A DNA stretch of 64,000 nucleotides from positions 35,638,429 to 35,702,428 of the forward strand of contig OX485804.1 of NCBI GenBank assembly GCA_950295325.1, given 5' to 3'. The position numbers and the translations under genes were made by a program. The notes under the pieces are model-generated. The model searched no databases and was not told the origin of the DNA. It saw only the letters and a list, made by a program, of their open reading frames with translations. This document shows, piece by piece, positions 1 through 10,400 of this stretch (its first letter is position 1; the number at the start of each line of letters is the position of its first letter). Source of the DNA: Polytrichum commune (Eukaryota; Streptophyta; Polytrichopsida; Polytrichales; Polytrichaceae).

Positions 1-1503
1 AAATTGCAGCTGGTTTCATGGACTTCGACAAGCTCATTGCCACACCTGACATGATGCCTAAGGTTGGTAATCAACTCATTACTTTCCTGCACTTTGCTGT
101 CAAAGTTTGTTTTTCAAACTTCATGTTGAATATATGAGTGGGTAATATGAAGCCTAGAGAAGTATGGGAACCACTGCTTTAGTCCCTCTGCTAATGTATG
201 CTAGTCATATGGGGTTTTTTTTTGAATTGACAGGTTGCAAAGCTTGGAAGGCAATTGGGTCCAAGGGGTCTCATGCCAAATCCAAAGGCTGGGACAGTCA
301 CCACAGACGTCACAGGGGTATGCACTTGTTTAATATGCATCTGATGAAATATGCAGACCATTTTTTCACGCTGAAGATAGTCTGGTCAAGTGCTAAGGCC
401 GTCATGGATGGTTGGTTTATAATCTCATTCTCTGCTGTGCTGTTGGCCCAACCACTTGTACTTGTAGTGAATTATATGATTCAGGGTAGGTGTTATAGTT
501 TGATGACCACCATCAGAAAGGATTTTGAGCGAATCAGCCTTATCAACAGTACAATGTCTTAGTGCCTTCAGTCTCAATTTTACTCCTTTTGGTGGTTGTT
601 GGAAAAGGTTTTTTCCTATGAAGAACCAGAGTTAATACTTGTATTCTCTGCAGGCAATTGGGGAGTTCAAGGCTGGAAAGGTTGAGTACAGAGCAGATAA
701 GACTGGCATTGTCCATGTTCTATTTGGCAAGTCAGATTTCACCGGGGATGACCTTCTAGCCAATTTGATAGCTGTTGCGGTAAGCCTTGTCTCATATGTC
801 CGATTTTATGTTAAGTGTGTGCAAGGACAGTTAGTTTGTGAATGTCATCAATAACTTAGCATCCAAGAGGGCTGGGCCTCTCCATGCATTAAAAAAAAGT
901 GTATTTGAGCTACATTCTTTCGTTTTTAGTGACCGCATATAGTTAACCCATTTCTCCAAGTGCATTTTTCAAATTGGCTGAATACTTTAACGTTATTGAA
1001 GGTCTGGGTTCTAAAACAGAGGCTGGGTGCCTTTGAATACATACTCAATATTTTTATTATCAATATAAAATATCTATGTATTTCTTCTTGATACAAGATA
1101 GTGTAGTAATAAAATTCCATATCAATGAATAAATAAAACATGATTATAGATCTCTTACTTGCAGCTGGAAGCGCTAGATAGATATCTGTTTTGAGAGGTT
1201 TTCGTCACTACTAGAATGTATAAGTTGCACTTCTTCTATCGTGGTAAATTTTTAGTCTTAGTCTGCTCAACAGTCTATGCACAAACTCCTGTTTTTCCAA
1301 CCAAAATGAGCTTACAGTTGGGCAGTAGTGCAAGGAGTGTTCTAATTTGACACAACTTGGTGTCTTCGCAGAACTCCGTTGATGCAAACAAACCCTCTGG
1401 AGCAAAGGGAGTATACTGGAAGTCAGCACATGTATGCACTACCATGGGACCTTCCATCCGCCTCAACATTACTGAATTAAGGGACTACAAGGTGAAAGTA
1501 TAA
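1..1503 (+). CDS. RPL1: Chloroplast 50S ribosomal protein L1 (uL1c), 3' part, four exons
   Basis: Partial gene; the 5' part lies before the window. Exons are 1-62, 234-317, 654-779 and 1372-1503, all with AG/GT boundaries and phase 0 junctions, ending in TAA. They encode about 133 C-terminal residues. The second exon carries the L1 hallmark [14 protein letters not shown], the third continues AIGEFKAGK...GIVHVLFGK, and the last carries [16 protein letters not shown] and [10 protein letters not shown]1 of this bacterial type binds 23S rRNA and forms the L1 stalk near the E site. In plants it is nuclear-encoded and imported into the chloroplast; the transit peptide would lie upstream and cannot be seen. 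A bacterial-type mitochondrial L1 is the alternative, but the wording fits the plastid form better. No frameshift or missing core residue is seen. Confidence 0.93.
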
Positions 1504-2359
1504 GTTTTGTATGGGTACCTGCAGTAGACATGTAGCGCATTAGATGAGTTAGTTCAATTAGAAACATGTGTACACACAAATTTTTATCATTGTGATCATT
1601 TCCTGTTTCAGTGATCATCCTCCCAAATTGAGGGTTGTACTCATGACTAATGCTTGGTCAGAACATGTGGCCCTGTACACCAGTATCTCGCTTCTTTAGT
1701 AGCTTCTTTAGTAGCTTCTGCAGCAATCTGGAATAGCTTATGACTTCAGGAATGTGGAATACTTCTTTATTGTTCAGTTAAGACCAGAGATGGGATCTTC
1801 CTTCAATTTTCAAAGATCTGCATGAGTCTCTCATGTTTCTAAGAACAGTTGAATGTTCCCTGGAGAATCACATGTTGCAATATTGTACAGTCAAGCTGCA
1901 GAAGTATGGTTGAACCTTTGTGTCCCTACAGTTCTAGGCCAACTACTAAGGCTAGCACACTAGCCTCCAAGCTCAGTGCAGCTCCTCAAAATGTTCTGCA
2001 CTTTGTTGAATCCAAGTCTTGTTCAAGGACGGAGAGATGAAGGGCAAGACTTGATGAGCACTGAAAACTTCACATGATATGTACAAGGATATGTAAACTT
2101 TAGAAGGATGCCAGTTGGATCAAATGGGCTGCTTTTCTGAGACTGGATCGCTAACACCATGCTCATTTTAGGGACATCCTCAAGTGAAAGCCAAAGAGCT
2201 TGTACCACATTCAACTAGGTCTTTAGACTCCACACGTTTATAAGAAGGTAAGTTTGGCGCTTGGCGTCATTATGTACACGCCTGTTCCAATGTAGTCATG
2301 CTCTAAAATAAATGGAGAGTCATCTATATATAAATATATTTTCTTACTAAAAACAGCAG
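1504..2359. other. 3' UTR/intergenic between L1 gene and tRNA-Trp
   Basis: No coding region is recognised. The first few hundred bases are probably 3' UTR and downstream sequence of the L1 gene. AT-rich sequence with an ATATATAAATATA stretch near 2326-2340 lies just before the tRNA. Confidence 0.5.
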
Positions 2360-2431
2360 GGATCCGTGGCGCAATGGTAGCGCGTCTGACTCCAGATCAG
2401 AAGGTTGCGTGTTCGATTCACGTCGGGTTCA
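2360..2431 (+). tRNA. tRNA-Trp(CCA): tRNA-Trp (CCA)
   Basis: A 72-nt gene folds into a full cloverleaf. The acceptor stem GGATCCG pairs with CGGGTTC (with G-T pairs), the discriminator base is A, and the anticodon loop is CTCCAGA with anticodon CCA. The internal A box (TGGCGCAATGGTAG) and B box (GTGTTCGATTC) of a pol III gene are present. There is no encoded CCA tail and no intron. The sequence fits a standard plant nuclear tRNA-Trp. T-rich tracts downstream (from about 2451) can serve as the pol III terminator. Confidence 0.97.
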
Positions 2432-2749
2432 ATACCCCGAAATTAGCCCTGTTTCCTTTTCCTTTTATCATTGGGATGGACATTCCCAGATGAAGTAATT
2501 CCTGGGAACTTAGGGGAACGAACCCTTTGGGAACCTTCAAAATCTCACACAAATACTCTCAAATCAACCTCGTCATCTTACAAGCACTGGAATTTCATCT
2601 GTCGAAGTTTTTTTTCGGGCTGCCTGAGCATATCATACTTAGTCAACACATATCATATTTAGTGTAGCGTATAGATGGCACAAACATATTCTAAAACATG
2701 ATGTCATATGGTTATATAATGAGCCATATTCATTGATAGTCATCATCAA

Positions 2750-2820
2750 GGAGCCATAGCGCAATGGTAGTATATTTGGCTTCAGATCATAAGGTTGCAT
2801 GTCCAGTTCAAAACCCCACA
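2750..2820 (+). pseudogene. Decayed tRNA-Trp-like relic
   Basis: The sequence aligns base for base with the tRNA-Trp 0.3 kb upstream: it keeps GCGCAATGGTAG (A box), CAGATCAxAAGGTTGC, and a B-box-like GTCCAGTTC. The anticodon position reads TCA instead of CCA. The acceptor and T stems no longer pair, so it is not a functional tRNA. It could be a decayed tandem copy or the head of a tRNA-derived SINE, since an AT-rich stretch and a (CTTTTT)n tract follow at 2863-2893. Confidence 0.7.
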
Positions 2821-2862
2821 AATGCAACCCTATCAAATTTTGATTTTTTTAATATAATTCAT

Positions 2863-2893
2863 TCTTTTTCTTTTTCTTTTTCTTTTTCTTTTT
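2863..2893 (+). repeat. (CTTTTT)n microsatellite
   Basis: About five copies of a pyrimidine hexamer. It lies shortly after the tRNA-like relic and might be the 3' tail of a SINE, or a simple repeat. Confidence 0.85.
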
Positions 2894-4200
2894 GGGATGT
2901 ACCATAATACAACCAATGGGCATGGCAAGAAATAAGTGGCTATCACATGAGGCCGATACTATTAGAGTCTAGATGACACTTCCATGCAAACAACACCCGC
3001 AAAAGGGCATGGGGGACCACCATATCCAAGAAGTGCCTAGGTACTTGCAAATCAAGATATTGGTCAAACCTAGAACCATCGGCAGAGAACCACAAACTGA
3101 AACCAAAACCCATAAATAAAGAATGTCTTCATTAGTAAGAGATGCTTCACAACACATACATTCCTAGCAATCCATACAATCCAAATAATCCAAATCCAAA
3201 TCCAAAATGCAAATAATGCAAATAATGCAAATAAAAATACAAATAATGAAAATATTAATCCAAATTGCCATGCTACACATAGGATGACAAAATGTAGATA
3301 GAGTTCAGCTTGTGTGGTGGTGAGTAACCAAAAGTGCAAATTGTCCATGTGAAGTTTTGCCACATGCCCTTGGTGTTCCTTTGCAATTTCTTCACATACC
3401 ATCTGTGAATTAACTAAAAGAAAATGATCTTGAAATCACATGTACCCATCATCTTCTCACGAGCATTCTGTTATGCTCTAAAATTTAAACTTTTAAAAAA
3501 TCATTCTTTACACTAATCCATCCCTTGAGAACCCTTGAGAACCCATGAGAATCCATGAGAATCCATGTAAGCTAGCCAATCATTCTTGACCACCATCTCA
3601 GTTTTGTAGGTTAGGCCAACCTATTTCCATGCAACACAAAATCAATATTTGATTAGTGCGGACATGTCATGGTCGAAATCTAACTTAGCCAAATGTCAGT
3701 GGTTAAGTTGACAACTAGGTTTAGATTACAAGCATATAGGTCCCACAAATATTGATTGTGGAAATCAAGCGTTCTTGGTCTTGTAACCAATCGGTGACAA
3801 AAATAGAAGTAGCATATATCACAAGTATGAGTTGAAGAGAATATCCACTTAGAAAATTCATAATAATTTTGTTATTGCAGAAAATATTCTGATTTTTTTT
3901 AATTGCTTCTTGTTTCTATTTCTCTAATCATACCTAAAGCACATATATGCTAAATTGCTTAACTAATTGGAAATGGGTTGGCTACCTTACATTGAAATGA
4001 AATTGACTTTAGAGTCCGGGAAGCCAAAAGGCTTATGGGACTAAAGATACATCAAGGTGATGTCAAACTGACTAATTCGCTAGAGTGGCAAAGTGCAGTG
4101 GCCCCTGTGAGGTAGAGGCTAATATCAACTTGTTGGTCTTATTGAAAGAAAGACTTCAGACTCCCTAATTCTACCTTCTTAAATAGTGATGGAAACTTAT
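2894..4200. other. Non-genic stretch
   Basis: AT-rich sequence without a recognisable gene. Short local direct repeats are present: runs of AAATCCAAATCCAAA and CAAATAATG units at 3180-3250, and CTTGAGAACCC/CATGAGAATCC units at 3523-3567. Confidence 0.5.
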
Positions 4201-4211
4201 CTCTAATGGAG

Positions 4212-5560
4212 TTAAAATAAGGGACACTCCAACCCAAATTGTGCATCATTTTCAACTACATTATAGGAGCAAAAGTGGCATATTACATTATCTCTAGAGA
4301 TAGGGATAATTAACCACCATCCAATTTTGATCGCAAGTCTATGATTCGAGGTGTGATAAGTGGCAATGATCTTATGTTGTGGTGGTGTCAATGATTGTTT
4401 CAAGTATAATTCATATTCATATTCGAGAAAATCCGTGATATGTAGGTAATTTAGTTTCTTCCCCAAGAGATGGAAAGAGTTATACTCTTTAGCAAAAATT
4501 AGATTAAATTTTAAATAAATTATATGAATGATCAAATCATACATATTTTCATGTCCTTCTTGAAAATCTTTCAATGACAGTTTTTCAAGTCACCTCCCCA
4601 AATTGAAGTGCCATGTCTGAAGGTTGGAAGCACCAAAGTCTTGAATAAATGTGATTTGAGTTCCCAACATGTAACTCCAAACATTGCTTCTTTCCTTAAG
4701 GTGCCCATCAAGGCTTTTATACCTGCAATTGTTCGACTTTTACTTGATTCAAAGTGGCCATGTGCGTAGAAATCAATCCCAAGGTTATTCCATAATGTGA
4801 CATGCTACACTGATTCTCCATTATCACACATCCGTGTTAATATTGCGGACCTCCTTAATACCATGTGCACTTTGGTTGTCACATGCATGATATTAGGGGA
4901 GGTTAGAGTGTACATTGCTTTTACAACTTGTTGTAAATGTATTGCTAGGACTAAATGTTGGAGGCATTCCCCAAGCTTGTCATGTGGGAACCATGTCAAA
5001 AGCTTTTTTGAAATCAATAGAATTTTTTAATTCAATTAAAGGATGTAATGTAAGAATGTGGTCCAAAGTAGATCTACCTTCCTACAAACTTGATTGTCCT
5101 CTTGCTCTAACCCATTTGAATTATGCCCATCGGCTAATTATCTAAAATGAAGCCATAGAGCTTGCCAAAGATTGTGCCTAGCATTATGGTCATGTAGTTT
5201 CCCAAGGTGGTTCTTCCATCGGGTTTGTAGATCATTTGAATAATGTTGGTAGTCCACGAAGTTGGAAATCCTCTAGCCACTAAATTAAATAGCTTTGTAA
5301 TTGGCTCACATAGATCATTTGCAGCCCATTTTAAAAGCTCAGGTTTAAACCCATGAATATTTCATGCCTTGTGATTTGCTAAGTCTTTCATAGTGGCCTA
5401 TACTTCCATTTTGTAAAAACATCTGGAAGCTAAGTGTTTGGAACAAAATCAACATTGTTACTCTATTACAAGGTTCTATTTTTGTGCAATGATCTACTGC
5501 TTCTTGTCAAGTAAATGGGAGGGTCGAATCGTCTTTATCTTCAAAGCTCTTCTAAAACAA
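4212..5560 (-). mobile_element. Degenerate L1-type LINE (reverse transcriptase and C-terminal zinc-binding part)
   Basis: Read on the minus strand, 5560 to 5220 gives a reverse-transcriptase segment with PTSWTTNIIQMIYKPDGR and NYMTIMLGTIFGKLY. After stops this continues at 5020-4850 as FKKAF, then PHDKLGECLQHL...LQQVVKAMYT. Further downstream, 4574-4212 reads HTSNHRLAIKIGWW...HFCSYNVVENDAQFGLECPL. That is the Cys/His-rich segment (CHFC...C) found at the C terminus of plant LINE ORF2 proteins. Frameshifts and stops are frequent and the catalytic YxDD region is not readable, so the element is dead. The 5' end (endonuclease) is not found. Confidence 0.82.
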
Positions 5561-5592
5561 TTTTGGATCCCTTTTTAGCAAAAGATGTTCAC

Positions 5593-5965
5593 TAAATATG
5601 TTATTTGATGTCATATGGTATTTTATGTCACTATGGTAACATTTCAAATGACACTTCTTATGCATAAGTTTACAAATATTGTCATGCATGATGGATGAGT
5701 TCATCCATTGGCTAAAACCCTACCTTCTCCTATCAGCAACTTGGGACGAAATATTGTCATGGATGATTGAAATTTGGATGAAAATCCACTTGGTAAGTGA
5801 CAGTAATTGCAATACTATAAATCTATAATTCCGCAAAAAAAATAACAACGAATTGTAAATAATGTTGGGTTAACATTTAGTGTTGGTGACACCACACCGC
5901 GGTTTACAATTAGTATTGAGCAAGATAATTATTATTGGTGACAATAAACATCATATTTATTGTAG
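5593..5965 (+). mobile_element. MITE, family A, copy 1
   Basis: A 0.37-kb sequence with imperfect terminal inverted repeats: the left end AAATATGTTATTTGATGTCA resembles the reverse complement of the right end, AAATATGATGTTTATTGTCA. A second full-length relative lies inverted at 10866-11226 and a third partial one at 58748-58870. No coding capacity. The superfamily is not clear from the ends. Confidence 0.75.
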
Positions 5966-6665
5966 TTCCTTTTGTTTGTGCTCCAAGTAAGGGCATTTAT
6001 TATGTCATATCAACATGCAATACTTTTTGAAAGGTATTCGTGAAGTAATGACCAAGTGACTACAGTTTAACACAATATGTTAATTTCGTTGAGCCTTTTG
6101 ACATGCAATTTGAACCATGTGTTAAACGGTCTACCTCTTTGTTTGCCACCTATTTTTTAAAGAAGATTGCTTGAGTTGCACATAATATCAAGTGTGACCA
6201 AGTTTGGGCATTTGCATCTAATGAAGTGTAGGTCTTGTATTCCATGTAATTCATGTTTGACATTTAGATTCGGACAATCTGATGCTTAGTACTAACATCA
6301 CAAACCAAGCATGTCTGTAAACATGATGAATTGCTACGCAATCATGGGTTTGGAAGAATTCGACACATGATCCAAATAACATTAGTCACATTAAGTTTAG
6401 ACATGTTTGTATATTTACATAATGTTAAATGTGTATACACCCTAACATCGATAATGTCACCCTTTGTAATGTCACTCCCTCTCTTATATCCCAAACCCCT
6501 AGGGAACAGATGTTCTCCATTTAAATCTCCCTCCTTATCCCATTTCCCTCTGATATATCACGGGTTTCAAAATTAAAATAATCCACCAAAGCATTCAAAC
6601 CACACACTCACCCACATCATATTGTCACAGCATATTGTCATCATTGTCGTTACTGAAATGTTGAT
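5966..6665. other. Non-genic stretch
   Basis: No gene, RNA or clear repeat is recognised here. Confidence 0.4.
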
Positions 6666-6667
6666 GT

Positions 6668-6806
6668 TGTGTTATTCCATAATGTAACATGCTACACTAA
6701 TTCTCTTTCTATCACATCCATGTTAACACTGCATACCTCCTTAATATCACATGCACTTTGGTTACCTTGCATTATATTAGGGAGGTAAGAGTGTACCTAG
6801 ATCTAA
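6668..6806 (-). mobile_element. Second copy of LINE reverse-transcriptase fragment
   Basis: The sequence from GTTATTCCATAATG to AGAGTGTACCT repeats 4779-4915 in direct orientation at roughly 85 percent by eye. It covers the same reverse-transcriptase region as the LINE at 4.2-5.6 kb. It is either a truncated second insertion or a local duplication. Confidence 0.75.
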
Positions 6807-7416
6807 GCATGATAAGGACCAATGCGCCCCCTATTAGGCTGTCTCACATGAATTCTCCAACATTTTTTAAATAAATGTCATGGGCTTCCTTAACTTAAAT
6901 GAATTAAATTTCTATGATCAGGTTAACCAGGTAGAGACCTGAGACTCAGTAGCAGACTATGAATCATTGAGATAACTGAAACGAATGAGACATGTAATAC
7001 CAGAAGACTCTCCTTCATGAAAGAGCTCTCTTGCATGTGTAGGCTTGGAAAGACCAACCTCAAATCCAATGAATTAAGAAAAAAAAGTAGAAATGTAAAA
7101 AGGTTAGTTTCTCCCATCAAATGTCTACCTAATTCCCTGCCAATTCCACTGTCAATGAGGCCTTCCCAGGCACTAATCCCAGGTGGCCATCAACCAGTTC
7201 CTGTCAATTCCTTGTCAATGAGCCCTCCACGGACACTAATCCCGGGTGGCATCAACCAGTTCCTGCCAAGACTACAGTAACCTTCCTTCAAGTAACCAGA
7301 CTGGTGTATCAGGCATTGTTGTCTGACTACATGAGATCAAACCGGTTCTGACTACAACAAAGCCTAGAAAATGTACCACGTGCTAGAATATCCTGCTGAA
7401 TTTACAATTGACGCAT
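6807..7416. other. Downstream flank of the RCC2-like gene
   Basis: No independent gene is recognised. The part nearest 7416 probably holds the 3' UTR of the minus-strand RCC2-like gene. A direct repeat of about 58 bp, beginning TCAATGAGSCCTYCMMGG and containing ACTAATCCCRGGTGGC, occurs at 7153-7205 and 7214-7265. Confidence 0.45.
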
Positions 7417-10400
7417 CTACTTTTTACCACTACCACGGGGCCTACCCCGACCCCGACCTTTTGGGGCAGGGGCAGGGGCACTCTCACTTGCCCCTACTGG
7501 GACAGATTCTTTCACAGCCTGTCCTCTCCCCTTCTTTGCAGGTGGAGCGTCATCCGTGGAATGTCCATTCTTTGCAGCCACTCCCTTACCACGGCCACGA
7601 CCACGTGCAGCCCCTCTGCCACGACCTGCTATACAGATACAACCAAAAATTATATTCCTCTGCACCTATATCAGGTACTTCCATACAAGGAGGGCATGCA
7701 TTCATGCTATGCTGACTCTACACTCCTCATTTTTTCACAATCACACAGTAGGGTTCGTCACCGTTTTATTTAACCTCTAAGCTATCCTCCAATCAAGACT
7801 CTTCATTTCATGGGTACATTTAACCACATTTTGGGGGCCTTGTATTAGGGGGGGGGGGGGGGGAAGGAAATTTTTATGGCCTTGAGCCTTTATGAGGATC
7901 TCCTCACCATGGAGCTAAAAGATTGCTCGAGACACCAACATGCTAGCTTTGGTAAGCATCAGTTCTTCAAGCAGTAGAGGAATACCTTTGGGTTTTGGCT
8001 CTTCATCAGACTCTTCATCGAACTCTTCATCAGACTCTGATTCTGCCTTCGCAGCTTTCCCTCGACCCTTTGCAGGTGCCTTCCGCTTCTTATCAGAGAC
8101 AGGTTCATCCGCATGATCACCAGAGCCATTCAATGTAACTATCATCAACACCACATGTGTATGAGAGATTAGAATGTGGCAATTTGCATTTGTCATTATT
8201 TAACAACGGTGACACAGAACCATGATCTAGGACAACTCAAGATACCTAAGTACAAAGAAGACTACAAGTTCACAAAACAAGGAAGCTTATGGGGGACAAG
8301 TCACAAAGAAAATACATACCTTGCTCAGACTCCACTCCCTCAAAAACTTCAAGCTGTAGGCACAGAAAATGAAATGCAACATCAGGTCAAAGGTAAGTAG
8401 CAGTTGGAGTGAAACTAAGTACCGCAGAAGCTGAAAAAGTATCCTTGGCTGTAGATCTTGGCTTGGGATCCCAGACAAACTGATGCACAATAAGGTTGTA
8501 ATGACAACAAATGTCTCTCCTCATAAATTCTCACCTCTCAAAGAAATATAAAGAGCATACCTCATCTTACAGTAGAAAATAAAAGACATGCTGGCATTTA
8601 CCTAATTAAAATTGCTGAGAAAGCAGTACTTGGTGTATACAAGTCCCTTGATAATAATCTGAAATACATCAGATATTATACATGTGTTCATACAATATTA
8701 CAAAGCTATCATTAACTCCAGAACTACAATACCTGCTCGATCTTATCAAAATTCTTCTTGCGATCCACAATCACCAGTGAATGCCCCACTCCACAAGCAA
8801 CACTGCACCACAAAAATAAAGAAAACATACTGAGACCTTTTCTCAGCACAGTGTACAGTTTACAACTTGACCATTATATGCCTGGACGAACTTTGATCTT
8901 TGTTTGCTTGACTGAAAGGTGAAACTTGCAAGCCATCTTTTAAAGTTTGATCTGGACCCATGATTGTTTTATACTGTATACGAAAATACCCCATAAATCA
9001 GACCCTCAATTATCTCAAACCAATGCAACTAACAACACATAGAAATGGATTGCTGCCAAATTTTTGTTTAAGCAAGCCCACTCCGGCAAGATACCTACAA
9101 GATCCCTGCCAAGAGATGACCAATCTGGTCACCTCAGACATTCAAAACTGAAGACCCCTTGAGCATACACAGATTTTAAGCTGGCTTAGATTGAATCAAC
9201 CTGATAACATGGCACCCCTCGATGGCATCAATTTTCTTTGGGTTTGCTGAGGACCTGCACAAATGGTCAAGAGTCTGAGGACAAATTTCTAAGTCCTTAC
9301 CAAGGACCCAGATCCCGTTTGAAGAACAAAACCACCAGATGCAGCGTAAGTTATTGAGCTCCTAAGAAATGTCAATAGACCCTTTACATATTTAAAACTG
9401 CGACACTTATCCCAGTGACTTTGTAAAGTCACTCCAGTCAAGGTGTAATAAGATGTTAGGACACCTCAAAGTAAAACCAATTGTGTCCTCATACATATCT
9501 AGTTCTACCATTCCCATCCAAAGTCTATGTACATGTCAAGGGCATGATAAAGACATACTTGGGACCTGTAGGTCCATAACCAAGCTCCCCGTAGTAGGCT
9601 GTGCCCCAACTGATACATGACTCCTCAGCAGCTGCTATAGTAGTTAGGTTTCCAGAGTCCAAGCTCCTGATGTTCCACCCACTGTAAAATCACACCAGTC
9701 AGCAACAGACACCCTCAACAATGACACATGATTGCAGTAACCAGACCTTTTACTGAATAATTCACCATGACAAGTTTGCATCTAGAAGATTGCAGTAAAC
9801 CTACAGCCTAGAGAGTTCAAGGCTCAGAAAATTGAGATCAAGAATGGTACTCTGAAGACCAGAATCAATTTAAAAAGGAGCAAGAAGTTCAGAACATAGC
9901 AGATAACAGCAATGACAGCTTAGTGAAAATAGGGTAGTGGTCATTATTTATTGAATATGAAAAGTACGACAAAAGATTATAGGCCCTTTACCTGATACCT
10001 ATAACAGGCTTAGGATACATCCAATTATCTCCTGTCATCTTCACACGACCCCACATATATAGTTGGCCACCAACTACATGGACAAGGCAACAACTGTAAG
10101 GAGCTTCCAAGAAGCTAGATAGATGAAACATTCCAAAATACTTCAAATAAAGGAATACAGAAATTCTTGAAGGATGGAAATCAAATGAGAGCATACACAA
10201 GTAGAAGGCCAGAATAACAGAGCCTCTTCTTCCTTTGCACAGGAAACCACCATGGACTCGAACAAAACCTAATGCAGATCCTAGGCCTTTAGTATCAACA
10301 ACCTGAAAGACCATTGCATTCTAGAAACTTTTCCATTTCATTCTGTGCCTTCGATATTTTGATCAAATATGTGGTTTTTAATAATAAATTGGTGACATAT

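Noticed and set aside
164-562. 132-codon plus-strand open frame
   Set aside because: It runs through introns and an exon of the L1 gene in a different frame from the conserved exon 234-317; chance frame.
7371-7780. Overlapping plus-strand frames of 114, 121 and 74 codons
   Set aside because: They are antisense shadows of the GRG-rich last exon of the RCC2-like gene.
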